Positions 33,064 through 45,027 of a stretch of DNA of 64,000 nt are shown here, piece by piece. The notes beneath the pieces were generated by a model. It made no database searches, was not told where the DNA came from, and saw nothing but the letters and a program-made list of their open reading frames with translations. Every line of letters begins with the position of its first letter. Position 1 is the stretch's first letter. This DNA is from Coprinopsis marcescibilis. Its lineage: Eukaryota; Basidiomycota; Agaricomycetes; Agaricales; Psathyrellaceae. The translations under genes and the position numbers were made by a program. The stretch covers positions 18,760-82,759 of the forward strand of contig ML210250.1 of the NCBI GenBank assembly GCA_004369085.1, read 5' to 3'.

Positions 33064-34240
33064 CATACCATACTCCTGGGTGGACTTATCGTAAGACGAT
33101 CTGGCAGTGAGCCCTCATGTGTGTGAGCGCTGTCGAAAGTATTCAGAATGCCAAACATGGCTAGGCTGTGGGCATCCGAGTTTTATTTATATCCACTTGA
33201 ATGAATTCAGTCGATTAACGTTTGCTTAGCAATACACACAGCATTCCAGGTCGAGTCCGAGTGCTGAAAGCATGTGAATTGGAGCCTTTCAGAATCGATG
33301 GAAGGCCCAGGCCCTGAACAGGGCCAGAGGCACGAGGCCTTCTCAGGAAAATGTACCACTGCCCTTCAACCAGGATGGACCTCCAGGGCTTACAGTGCTT
33401 GGCGTAATGTTTTGCACAACGAAGTTTGTGCAAACGGTTTGACGTGCCACGAGAGCGCCGTTTCACACCTCTGCTGCCCGGCAAGTGCTTTTTTTTAGCA
33501 GAGTCCCCATGGACACGGCTTTTGAAACTCATCCTAGGCTGTATATAACCCCTTATATCTCTGGTATCGAACCAACATATCCAGTTGCAACTTCCCGTTC
33601 AAAGAAAGAATCGATAAAATTTTGTGGACCGTAAAGCGTGACATTGGCAGTCACATTTGATCTGAAAGTTGAAATTCGCAAAACGCGTTGAAGACATTAT
33701 GCAAAGCTCTGTAAAGATGCCTTCCGCAAGAACATTGATTACCTTTGTTCACCGATCCCAAACTACTGGTATCGCTTTCGTAACGTCAGGTACATAAGTA
33801 TGTAAGACTTCTCCGTCCGTGTCGACGGTCAACTCAGTCACGGACTACTACATCGTAGCGCCGGACTCTGAGTTGGGTTCAACGGTCACATCTATACAGG
33901 ATCTCCATCTCATGGGCAATTGATATTAGATCCAGAGATAAATTTTACCTTCCTTTATCGCTCAAACAGACTCAGGCTCTGAGCCCAGCCATTCAGGGTT
34001 CTACGGTGTTGGTGTGATTTTGAGCGGCAGATATGATTCAACGGATGGCAAGAGATTTGCGGCATGCCGGCAAGGATCTGAAATGCCGGAGCGTGCTGAG
34101 AGATGGAATAATCTACATACATTAAAGACTCAAGGAGTCGTAAGTACGAAGGCTAAATAATCGAGCGGCCGTACATACCCAAACGAAACCGGTGGGTACC
34201 GTCAGTCCATAGTATCGTCTGCTGAATCGCATGAGAAATA
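33064..34240. repeat. conserved upstream region of copy B, inverted match to 61.99-62.87 kb
   Basis: The region around 34150-34240 (for example GGACTGACGGTACC and GTACGGCCGCTCGATTA on the minus strand) recurs at about 62155-62220 on the plus strand, and the stretches nearer the gene also match. The homology of copies B and F therefore extends about 1 kb beyond the coding region. 34.24-35.03 kb holds a short GGTCAT repeat (34637-34671) and no gene. Confidence 0.55.
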
Positions 34241-35032
34241 TTGCATGTAAGTTTATTTTGTACATAGTACGTATGTACACCAAAAGTGACCGCCAAAATG
34301 ATAGGGGGATGACGAGAAGAGTTCAGTGTGACGGATTTCTTTTTAAATGCGATGCATTCAAAAGAGCGCACATATGAAGGCCAAGAGTCGAGCCGTTTGC
34401 TTCCAGCAGGATGGTGCACCAAGTCACAGGAATAACCTCGTTCAGCACTCGTTCAGTGATTCCAACATCAACTGCTCCCATTCTGGCACCATCCAATCCC
34501 TCCATGCACCAATGAACCCACCCAGCGCCATGCATCTGAGGACACTGGGACACTGGGCACTGGGCACGCAGCCATACGAATAACAACTCGCCCTCCAACT
34601 GCGGAGAATAGTGTGGCAAGATCTCGGAGGTGGCGGAGGGTCATGGGTCATGGGTCATGGGTCATGGGGAAGGGAATTCTGAAAGGAGGATTGATTCAAA
34701 ACGACGAAGGCGAAGAAAAAGATGCGACGGCATCATATGCTCAGCACCCAACAACATAACATACCACCTCAGAGGTTAGAACCCGAAGTCGGGCAACCGT
34801 TGTAAGAAAGCATAGAATCTCGTACCGCGCGCGTCCCAAGTCTTGTCACCCAGCGAACATTCCATCTCGTTCAGTCCAGCCACGACACTTGTACAGCCCA
34901 GTCAGTATACGTGCAGTCCGTAGTCTGCAGTCTGCAGTCCCTGAAGGCGTCGATGAGAGTCCTGGCTCAGTACCTGTTTTCGAGGACGATGAGCAGGATC
35001 ATCTATCCACCCAACCAACGTTTGATCATCAT

Positions 35033-35456
35033 TTGTCTCAGCGGCGGCAAGCTGACGATGAAGAAGATCATTCGAGAATGCCAGACATCGGCGCCATCGT
35101 TTGCGTTTCTCAGTGCGTGTCAAACAGCCATGAACGACGAGGATCGCCCGGACGAGTCTCTAAATCTTACCGCCACTATGATGTTTGCCGGTTTTAGAAG
35201 CGTCATTGGAACTATGTGGTAAGTTTTTGAGGGTTTCCAGCCCAAGTAGTCTCTGATGCAAGTATCTAGTTCGATCCACGATGCAGATACACCGATAGTA
35301 GCTGATGTCTTTTATCGTTACCTGTTTTGCCGTGGAGAGGAGATGGACCCGGTGATTACTGATGCTGCCAAAGGTCTGAGCCTTGCTGTGAGAGAGCTGA
35401 GAGATCAAGGAAAACATTTCGGTCGTTGGGTGCCATTTGTACATTTTGGATTGTGA
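35033..35456 (+). pseudogene. CHAT-domain tail, truncated duplicate
   Basis: Starting at LCLSGGKLTMKK, this is a close copy of the last ~130 residues of the intact TPR-CHAT protein, with the same intron (exons end 35218, start 35270) and the same C-terminus RWVPFVHFGL. It keeps the catalytic Cys motif SACQTA but lacks the HFGCHG His segment and all TPRs, so it cannot be an active protease. At the splice junction a Trp codon has become Cys. Upstream sequence (from about 34890) is unrelated. It could be translated from a Met in that sequence, but I treat it as a relic. Confidence 0.7.
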
Positions 35457-35693
35457 TAAGCAAACTAGATTGATGTACAAATTGAAGGTTACTCATTGAC
35501 AAGCTTCTGTTTGGAATAGGAATAAACGTATTCTTAGACAAAGAAAAATGCAGACGTGCCAGCGGTAGGGAATAAGCTTGAGCCAGACGGGACACAAGAA
35601 AACAGCCTTGCGGCGGGATCGAACCGGCGACATCCTATCTGGCACATACTTCTCACGGGTATCCGCCCAATCATTGCTCGATCGTTGCTTTGC

Positions 35694-35733
35694 AGTTACC
35701 CTCAAGTTACCCTCAAGTTACCCTCATTACAAG
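35694..35733. repeat. short tandem repeat, AGTTACCCTCA
   Basis: Three 11-bp units immediately upstream of the F-box gene. The block A counterpart at about 26338 has one unit, and the deletion joint lies right behind it. Confidence 0.65.
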
Positions 35734-35818
35734 CCTCGTGGATACCTATCTCGCTATTCATCGCTCTTTGCAAGCACAACCACCTCCTGCAGAACTCTGA
35801 TCTCAAAACTGCGGAAAT

Positions 35819-37473
35819 ATGTCGTTAGCACCATGTGGCCAACATGAAAGGAGCTCAATTCTTCGTCAGATCGCAGAGCAACGGACGCAGCTCATGACTT
35901 TGAAAAATACGGCTGGGATCCTTCAGCAACTGCTGGATGAAGTTCAGGGCCAAGTTATCCGAACACAAGGCGGCATATCAGCGCTGGAGAACCTCCTTCC
36001 ACCCATCCTCAATCTCCCATACGACATCACGCGGGAAATCTTCCTTCATTGCCTCCCACCCAACGAGGGGTGTAGTAAAAGCACACAAAAAGCACAGCAG
36101 CTCGCCCATGTCTCTCGGAAATGGCGGTCTATTGCACACACTATCTCGGAATTCTGGAGAACACTTCACGTCAAGTTCGATTTCAACGAGGAGAACTACG
36201 ACCGCGAGGGGCCCGCGACAGCCCGGCACATTTCTACTTGTATTCATCGCTCGAAGGGAGGCCCAGTCGCGTTGAAGCTGATGACGGGCAAGCATCTCCG
36301 AAATTTCGCGATGAAGGAAAGCGTTACCTTTGACCACCACCACCCCTTCCTTGTTCGAGCCGTCACCTCCGTAGGACATCGTCTGACAAGCTTCATCTAC
36401 ACACATTTCTATCCTCCCGACCTCCACGCGATTCCAGTTGGGACTTTCGGCTCGTTGGAGACACTCATACTACACGCGGCCGTCCCTTTCCGCCAGTGCA
36501 TCAACCACCAAATATGGTCGGAGAAAGGCCCCGTCAAGGCTTTTTTGGATTCCCCATCGCTGAGGCGGGTTGGATTGAATACATCATACTACATCGACAT
36601 GGTTGACGGTCGCTTCACCAACTGTGTTCCGCTTCCCTGGGGACAACTCACCCACTTCATCAACGTCGACAACAGTATCGATGACTCCGCAAACAATGAA
36701 GCATTCCTCGTCATGGAGCTTCCTCGGTGCAAGAGGCTCCAATATCTTGCACTTGGTTTGGGCGAATCGCAACTCATAAACTGGGAAGCCCTTCCGACGA
36801 CCACCGTGACCATCCCAAACTTAAATTCTCTCACCCTATCGACCATTGGGGGCGACGAGGCCGATAAGTGGAGCGAATTAGTCTTTCGCAGATTTGTCTT
36901 TCCGAGCCTGCGAGCACTCAGGCTTGACGGGCCTTGCTTGGATGTGTACACCAACATGCCGGGACGCCCATCCATGCTTTCGCACCTGTTGCAACTCGAC
37001 AGGCTTAGCCTATTTTGCTCGCTCCCACACCAGACAGAGCTGCTGAAACTGTGCTCATACACACCCAACGTGAAAACTCTCGACGTCCACCAGCCTATCT
37101 CTCGATACCCAGTCCTTTGGGACATACTTTCCTCTGACGTGTTGCCTCTTTTGACTACACTGGTAGTTGAAGCAGGAGCAGCTGAAATTTCTCGCGGTAC
37201 CATCGACTATGTGCAATGCCGGACCCTTGATTGCCCCCCGGACATTGCACAGCTCGCCAAACTAGTTGTGTACGCGGAAGTTGCCGAGAAGTTTGAAACT
37301 CCTGGGTTCCTCAAACTCGCAATACTTTGGGAAACTTTTCGCTGGAAAAACACGCGCGTTATACCGAGGGTGACTCGTTGACGAGGGCTCTGTGGGTGGA
37401 CAAGGATTCAGAGCTGAGGGAGTGGAAAGATATTGGGGTAATCTTGAGTACCACATGTCGTTCAAGTGTAAAA
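35819..37473 (+). CDS. F-box protein with coiled-coil N-terminus (copy 1), frameshifted near its C-terminus
   Basis: A single-exon frame of 520 codons (35819-37381). Residues ~10-55 are a Gln/Leu-rich coiled coil, followed by an F-box-like motif LNLPYDITREIFLHCLP (64-80) and VSRKWRSIA, then LRR-like repeats typical of Agaricomycete F-box proteins. F-box proteins link substrates to SCF ubiquitin ligase through Skp1. Compared with the copy at 55.5-57.3 kb, the shared C-terminal motif (LWVDKD..LREWKDIG here, LWMDRD..LEGWKEVG there) lies in another frame at 37388-37435, after FSLEK. A one-step frameshift near 37310-37345 therefore replaces the last ~50 residues. This may be a real mutation or a sequence error. 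The extended frame ends at 37473. Confidence 0.7.
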
Positions 37474-38160
37474 TAATCAAAATGCGGTTATGTCTATACC
37501 TAAGAGCAGGTGTTTCGAATCATCTTGTTGCTCGTTGACCCTAACGTAGTGGCAAAACGGCCTCTTGTCTATGGCTACTATAGTTTACCGCGAGTCCTAA
37601 AGTCTATTTCCACGCAAAATTCCAAATCCATCAGATACTTATCACCCAGAGGCCGATTAAATCGCCTGGTATACGTACATGACACTCCTTGGCCTTGTGA
37701 CCCAATCTATCATTAAGACAAATCTGGGGTGATACCAAGGTGATTATGATGATTGTTGAACTGCGTTATTACTTATCCGGTGAACGTTTGTTGCCTGTTG
37801 ACGTTTTTGGGTGGATAACCTCGAGGCGGCCCCGCCCTGAACCAATCCTTTTTCTTCTTCCCTGCTACGACTCACCGAAGGAAATCGACGCTCGGTTGAC
37901 CCACTACGCATCAAGAGCAGGCTTGGACGGGGTGGAGGACACGCCTCAAGAAATCTTTCGAGCCATCCTTGGATGCTCCTCAGCCCGATAACATCTTTGA
38001 ACACCACACACAGTAATGTGAGGAGAAAGTAGAGGGCGGCACCAGAGGAACAGAGGGCCCGGTTCGATTCATGTCGTGAGTCCGGGTCTTCTCTAGAATG
38101 AATTTCCTCTGTCGTGTCCTGATAATCGCTTTATCACGCGGAATAGAAAAACCTTTTTTA
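37474..38160. other. intergenic, no gene seen
   Basis: An 83-codon frame at 37740-37991 has no recognisable motif. Nothing else is seen before the DUF6533 gene. Confidence 0.4.
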
Positions 38161-38169
38161 ACGATTCTT

Positions 38170-39993
38170 ATAATCTTGATGACCCTCGTGATGCTATAGA
38201 GGTGCTGGAGGGGACGCAGGCTGTTGGGTATAGCTCAGGTACGCTTTGGTCCTACACAGTATGGGGTATTGGCATTGAATCGACGCGGTTGGGATTCAGT
38301 CGCGTCCTTGACGTTCCTTCTCTACGACATCCTTATCACTTTTGATGACGAGGTCGAAGCTGTCTGGCCGTACGTCTCTACTTATCACTCGAGTCTGCAT
38401 TGAATGAACTGATAGTGGAACATACCACAGAAACCGGCTGACCCTTACTAAAATGATATTCTTTTTCATCCGATATTTCCCTCTTTTCCTTCAAATGTGC
38501 GTCTTCTCCTCAGAGCTTGCGATACGTGCCGCTCATCCTATGAATGACTTGATAGCTCGACGCTGTTCATTGGGACGCCACCATTCACGTTCACAGCCCG
38601 CGACTGCTACATCTGGAATGTCTACCAAGCGCTGGCGTCGCTCCTCATCATCTCGGCGGTGGATTACATCCTGGTCCTACGAGGTGCACATCTACTATCA
38701 CTTTTCTCTCCTCATTGCTCCTATTCCCCTTCCCCTTCTCCTCCCCCGTCTGCCCCCATCATTATTTCTTGGCTTTTGGTCGTTTCCCCCATGTGCTTAC
38801 GCTCGTTCCCGTCCCTAGTCTTCGCTCTGTACGCTGGCAACAAAGCAGTGAAGATCACAACCACCATGCTCTATTTTGCCGAAATCATCACGATAAGCAT
38901 CGGACTCGGCCTGAGCGTGCCAGAATTCACGTTCGACGAGTATTGTACGATCTTGGGGTCGCCCACGACGTTCCTTATTTCTGCGTGAGTGCTTTTTACC
39001 TCTTTCCCCTTTCCCCTTTCTTTCCGTCATTTTCACGGTGTTTCGGAGGATTGGGCAGACAGACAGACAGAGGGCTGACGTGTACTTATGCTTCCTTTCC
39101 TTCCTTTCATATTGTAGGGGAGCGCCGATTGCGTTCCAGACAGTCCTGTTTGCGCTGACGGGGTGGAAGTTTTTCCAAGCTGCGCGGAGTGGGTGGGGGA
39201 ATGTGCCGATCATCAACCTCTTGATGCGGGATGGGTCCTGGGCGTTCATGCTCATTTTCTGTGAGTATCGCTTTATCGGTTTGTAGAGGTTGTGTTTGGA
39301 GTTAACGTGGTGTGTTGGGTTAGTGACCTTGTTGAGTGAGGCGGCCTTGTATGGGTTCGCGCCGAATGCGTATACGGATATCCTCTATGGGTGCGTACTA
39401 TGTGGACTTGGTGTATCAATAGTATTGGTCGGTGCTTACTGATGATTTTGGTTTGGTTTGGGTAGGTGGCTGAATACTGTGTTTGCATTTTGCGTGAGTC
39501 TCTTTCTCTCGATTCGTGATTTATGATGTAGAGGAAAATTGGGAGTTGATTCTGAGCAACGTTCAAACTTACTTATCTACAATGTGACTCATAGGGCTAC
39601 CGCATCCTCCTTAACCTCAACACCCTCAACCGGCCCTCCTCGTCAGGCCGCATCCGGATGTCGCGGGGCTCGAGCGGGACGCGGACGGCGTCGCTTGTCA
39701 CGGGTGCGGAGATGATATTCACGTCGCATGTGCATACGGGGTATGATTTGGGGGGGACGACGGGGATGATGTCAGATGGGGATGTGGATGTGAATTTTGT
39801 GGATGCGGATATGGATGATGATGATGTGGGTGTGGGCGCGAATGGGGAGGATCGGCTTAGGGAGGTGGAGGCGGAGAGGCGGACGAGGAATGTGTTTAGG
39901 ATGAGGGATATTGGGAGTGGGAGTGGTGGGAGTGGTGGGAGTGGGAGAGGAAGTGAGACGGGAAGTGGAGAAAGGGCTGGTGGGGAAGTCTGA
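38170..39993 (+). CDS. DUF6533 seven-helix membrane protein, copy 1
   Basis: Exons by comparison with the paralogue at 48.8-50.3 kb: about 38170-38238, 38300-38369, 38431-38496, 38556-38683, 38819-38984, 39118-39260, 39324-39390, 39466-39493, 39595-39993, all in phase. The DUF6533 signature is LLYDILITFDDEVEAVW plus FFIRYFPLFLQ; then CYIWNVYQALASLLI, VDYILVLRVFALYAG and three further helices. The tail is acidic and Gly/Ser-rich with DADMDDDD and GSGGSG runs. The family is fungal, multi-helix and of unknown function, often compared to receptors. The initiator ATG is unresolved; the conserved AVGYSS stretch is coding but no ATG is in frame before it, so a small 5' exon is likely. Confidence 0.7.
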
Positions 39994-40213
39994 AGTTGAG
40001 TGGGTGCTCGAATATCGCGTTACTTAAAATTCTTTGGGATTTGTGTTTGCCATATTGGGATAATTGTCATGTTTTGGCTTGGGCTTTTTTGGAGTTCACA
40101 ATTGCTCGATATGCGATGGTTTTACATGAGGTTAACAGAGGGTAGAGTGGGATGTCTTGGCGTTTTCTGGTTGTATTTGCTATGTGAGGTCTTGACGGGA
40201 CTGCAGGAATGGG

Positions 40214-40306
40214 ATGCGGGGCTGGGAATCGAACCCTCGTCCTCTGGCCCTCGAGTAACGCGACTCGAGGTTCGATCCACGCTGATGTCGAGTTTCCTCG
40301 CCCCAT
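40214..40306 (-). other. compact nested inverted repeat (tRNA-like or structured RNA candidate)
   Basis: Outer pairing GGGGC (40218-40222) with GCCCC (40300-40304). Inside it GGAATCGAACC (40225-40235) pairs with GGTTCGATCC (40269-40278), and a perfect 8-bp hairpin CCTCGAGT/ACTCGAGG with a 6-nt loop (40249-40270) sits in the centre; a GAG-GAAA-CTC hairpin lies at one side. GGTTCGATTCC matches a tRNA B box on the minus strand, but no proper T stem, D arm or anticodon arm forms, so I do not call a tRNA. Confidence 0.45.
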
Positions 40307-40309
40307 AAT

Positions 40310-43300
40310 TCAAGCACTGGTTAGAACGTATTAAAATTTACGCATGAGACAAGTCTCTTGAACCTATATGGGCGTTTCAAATGTATGGTTTGAAATTTTA
40401 CTATAAATGTACCGGTTGTTTCGAGGACCGAAGCCTGATACTGATAAAAATTAGATGGACGGGGACAATGGATATCCTCTGACTCGGGAGATTGGGTGTA
40501 GTGGCACCGAGGGTAACCGGGGGATGTGGATCCTAATTTGAATAGATATGATTAAGATTTAGCTAGAAGAGCGCTCAATACGAGATTCAGTTAAGCTTCA
40601 CCTTGCTTGTTGTAGTAATGCTAATTGTGAGCGTTCGCCCAAGTCGGTCGGGGGAAGAAAGGGTTAGTGGTATAAATACAAATACCCTAGTGTATGATGG
40701 TGCACATGGTAAGGTATGTGTTAGTATTGGGTTTAGTACTGAAGAAGCATCCGGTTGACTTGAGGCGGTAGCAAAACAGAAAAATCAGCGGGGTAGGGAT
40801 CAACTGATACTAGTTAACTAGTGTCGCTAGTGACCGGTGACCAAGGGGCCATATGGCTTCTGCTTCATACATGCACTTTCTCTTTGATACCTCGATACCA
40901 AGTGATGTGCTGTGCATGCGTACATGTACTTAGACTCGGGTCTGGATTTACGCCGGGCTTGGGCGGTTAAGTTGCATGTGCAAGAGGTTCGATGCGGTGT
41001 AATGGGTAATGGGACTGGTGACTGGTCTGTTGGATCTTGCGGTGGAGCGGTGCGGTGGTTTGGTGCCTGTAGGGCCGGAGAATGTGCGTCGTAGTTGATT
41101 GTTGGAGACTGGAGTGAGTTTATCCGAGGATAAGGCCGTTAGCGTACATGCGTACCTACATAGCATTGCGACTGCTTAACTTGACCACTTAAACGACCTG
41201 AATGAATTGGATGGGGTGGGGTGGCAACCGAAGAGGTGTAGCAGCTATCTGACCATATGGCATGTACTCTGCTGACGGCGTGGGGGCAAGTGTCGGTGGG
41301 TAAATGTAAATGTAAATGTAAATGTAAATGGCAGCTGGCGATGAATGATTGAACGGTCCAGGGAAGAGGCCGCCGCCGTATGAAATCTTTCACTGGAATC
41401 TCGGAGGGTGAATGAATGACTCGGATGATCCGTGCAGGTTAAAAATTAACATCTAGTACTGACTAACATGCACCTTTGAGTATGTACAGCTTTTTTATAG
41501 CCGGAGCAGCAAGGGCTCGTCGGACGAGGCCGCTTAGTGTTGTATCGTCGGAGGAGTGGGATACCACATTAAGTACTCACAAAGCTGTATCTTGGAGTCG
41601 TACTACTTACTTGCGTATTCTTATTTACCGCGTTCCGCTGATAGACAGCGTCGTTAATAATAGGTGTGTAACTTTTAACAGAAAGTAGGAAAGACAGACA
41701 GAAGGCGATGTTGGACAGATGCTAGTTGACGCCACCGTGACAGTGCACTTGGTATTTATGTGGTCCTAATAGATCGGGTGGATGGATTAATGAGAGTAAG
41801 GTTGAGATTAAGGGGAGGGATGGATCTGTGCCGTTGATGTGGTGAATATGAATAGCTGTTCAACTTATTGGAATGTTCAAACTTTCAATAAACTCTTGGT
41901 CTCGAGTTGCTGTTGAGTGGTCTCAGAGGCGTGATGTGGTGAGTTTGACATTCGGACTGGATGCAAAGGTTAAAGATTTCAGGCTGAACGCTGACTTGAT
42001 ACTGCGCGAGGCTCGAGAGTCGGAGCTGATGGAACTGCGCACAGTATGTACATATGTACCATTACCACAGCTCGGGCAGTGTAGGCTGTAGCTGCTGAGA
42101 CGAGCGCAGGGAAGATGATAGATATTTATGTGGGTGGAGTTCCAGGTGGAGTGAAAGAGGGAGGACTACGAATCAGTTACATAGTTCTAAATTCCTAATT
42201 GTGTTGCGATGGTGGCGGCAGGGTGATGGGGGCAACACATTGGGCCAAAATAGAATTCGGAGATTCTGCCGTTGACATCATCTCCGTCTGTCCGTTGTAC
42301 ATGGTAGTCTCCATGCAGAACGCGCGGGTGATCCTCGAACCTGGACCGACTCAGATATGTAAGTATCTACTATCCAACGTCCCAAGTTACGAGCCCACAT
42401 GTAGGTTTGACCGGTGAATGCAAAAGTGCAAACGCCGCTCGTTCCGTTGCTAATTATGAAGCGGAACACATGTGGTGGTGATGGGAGAATTTAGCATTTT
42501 GAACAGGTTGTGGGATTGGAAGGTGTGATAAGGTGAGATCGTAGTTGATGGATGGAAGATGGGAGATGGAAGTTTGAGGTGGGTGTGATGGATGGAGTGT
42601 CTGGATCAGTGGTTGCGGAGTGGATGCAACCGGTGGGTGGGTTGAGAGTCAAGACAATGGAGCTCGGTGAACTTATAATCAAGTGTAAGGGCGCCTCGGA
42701 GCGGGAGTTTATGTACTTGGGCGTTATAGTACTCGCCCCTGGAAGGCACGGAGGTACGGGATTCGTATGTAACAGTATGTAACCACATACGTCGTCGAAT
42801 TTGCCGGGTAGCCGACGGTGCCCGGCCGTGCGGGGTACATTTCAATATATATCCTGGGATGAATGAATGTCGGGTGGCGGATATGAACGTTGAACGCCTC
42901 TGAAAGAAGAAGGCATATAAAGCGAACAACAAAACACAAGGTTTCACTGTTTATAACGAATACGTTGGTTTATGTTGTTCTTGTCTGGAAAAGGGCCATT
43001 TACGCGAGTGTGCCTCAGACTCAGAGCGCCACCGAGGTTGCATCAGAGGTTGCGATGATCGTGTCGATGAAATACAGAGATGTTGGGAGAGGGAGGAATG
43101 AGGTGAAATTAGGTGGTTGACAAGCCATGACAGAGAAGACGGTCGAGGAAGTACATAATAAATTCGCGGATTAACGAAGGTGGTAGGGGACAATGTGGAC
43201 GACGATGTCAAATTCATGGACGACGAAACGCCGTTCCCAGGGAGATAGAACCAGAAAACTTACCCCGATCTGGAAAAACGTGGGAGGGAAGCGCAAAAAG

Positions 43301-43552
43301 GGCAAATCAATTACGTAAAAGCGGACAGATGTGCGAAAATGGATGGGTTTTGGGCGCAAAAATGGGAATATCTTGTTTGATGGATATTTTTCGTGATCAC
43401 TCGTGATCTCTTTTCCGGGTGTGACTTTATGTGAGGTTCTTCTCTTGACTTCCCGCCCCTTTGACAACGACTGCCTTGACGGTTGAAACCGCCCAACGTT
43501 TTATTTCTCTCTTTAATACCTTTCTCTCTATCTTCTCTAGTCTATTCACAAA
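40310..43552. other. 3.2-kb intergenic region, no gene seen
   Basis: Only short unspliced frames on both strands without family motifs. Five AAATGT units lie at 41303-41331. The last ~70 bp before the G-alpha ATG are pyrimidine-rich (TTTCTCTC, CTTCTCTAG), as is usual just upstream of fungal start sites. Confidence 0.5.
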
Positions 43553-45027
43553 ATGGGTTGCGTCCAGTCCACCGGCGTTGACGACGAGGCAAAGGCCCGT
43601 GAGTATGGGACTCCTGTTTCCGTGGAGAAGAGCTGACGGATATGGCTGCAGGAAATGACGAGATTGAGAACCAGCTGAAGCGAGACAAGATGATGGCGAA
43701 GAACGAAATCAAGATGTTGTTGCTGGGAGCTGGAGAGTCGGGCAAGGTCAGTTCAGGCTGCTGCATTCCGGGGCGTACCTGACAGTTGGTGCAGTCGACA
43801 GTGCTGAAGCAGATGAAGCTTATCCATCACGGAGGATACTCTGAACAGGAGAAGGATTCATACAGGGAAATTATCTTTTCCAATACCGTTCAGTCTATGC
43901 GGTGAGCAGAGTCAGTTTGTTGGATAATGTTTTGTATTCAGCTCTTTGTAGTGCTATTCTCGATGCCCTGTCACAGCTCGACCTCAGCCTGCAACCGCCC
44001 AACGACGCACGACGGGCGACCATTCTGGCTTTGCCTGGGCAAATCGAGGCTGACGTGCTGCCCCGCGACGTTGCTGACGCCATCCGAAACCTCTGGCGCG
44101 ATCCCGCAGTCAAGGAGGCCGTCCGCCGCTCGCGCGAATTCCAGCTGAACGACAGCGCAGTCTACTACTTCAACGGCATCGACCGCATTGCTGCCCCTGG
44201 CTACATGCCTACGGATCAGGATATCCTTCGCAGTCGAGTCAAGACGACGGGTATCACCGAGACGATGTTCAAGGTTGGCGACTTGACGTACAAGCTCTTC
44301 GACGTCGGTGGACAGCGAAGTGAACGTAAGAAGTGGATTCACTGCTTCGAGAACGTCACCGCGCTCGTCTTCCTTGTCAGTTTGAGCGAGTATGACCAGA
44401 TGTTGTACGAGGACGAGAGTGTGGTATGTGTCGTTTGCTGTCCTTCTCCGCTGTCGGTCGCTGATTGCTCGGTCTCTCGCGCTCTAGAACCGCATGCAGG
44501 AGGCCTTGACCCTCTTCGACTCAATATGTAACTCGCGGTGGTTCGTCAAGACATCAATCGTACGTTCCCCTCCTTTCGCTCGTGCCCGAAGCGTTCATGA
44601 GGAACTAACGGCTTGCGCTCCCACACGCACATGTAGATATTGTTCTTGAACAAGATTGATCTGTTCGCCGAGAAGCTTCCAAGATCACCTTTGGCTGATT
44701 ACTTCCCGGATTTCAACGGAGGGGACAATTACGATGCCGCTTGCGACTATCTCCTCCACCGCTTTGTGTCGCTCAACCAGAGCGCTGCCACGAAGCAGAT
44801 TTACGCACACTATACGTGTGCAACGGATACTCAGCAAATCAAATGTGCGTTACCGCTGTCTTTCCGATTGTTCGGAGATGGAATGCTGACAGTTGTATTT
44901 TCTTTCTTTCCCTTCCCTCCGCGTTCGCATCATCGCGATTTCGTTGTGATTGGTAACAATAGTCGTGTTGAGTGCGATCCAGGATATCCTCCTCCAGCTG
45001 CACCTGCGGGAGTGCGGTTTGCTATAG
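43553..45027 (+). CDS. heterotrimeric G-protein alpha subunit, Gi-like
   Basis: Seven exons join in frame: 43553-43598, 43652-43746, 43795-43901, 43952-44423, 44488-44559, 44637-44844, 44963-45027, giving exactly 354 aa. MGC at the N-terminus gives a myristoylation Gly2 and palmitoylation Cys3. The GTPase motifs fall at the positions known in Gi alpha: GAGESGKS (41-48), Arg178 in RVKTTG, DVGGQ (200-204, Gln204), NKID (269-272), TCATDT (324-329). The tail ECGLL places Cys351 at the classic ADP-ribosylation position. It is a membrane-anchored GTP switch for seven-helix receptors acting on cyclase or MAPK paths; in mushrooms such subunits act in mating-pheromone and nutrient signalling. It is flanked by DUF6533 seven-helix genes. 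Which fungal class (GPA1, GPA2 or other) would need a tree. Confidence 0.95.
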
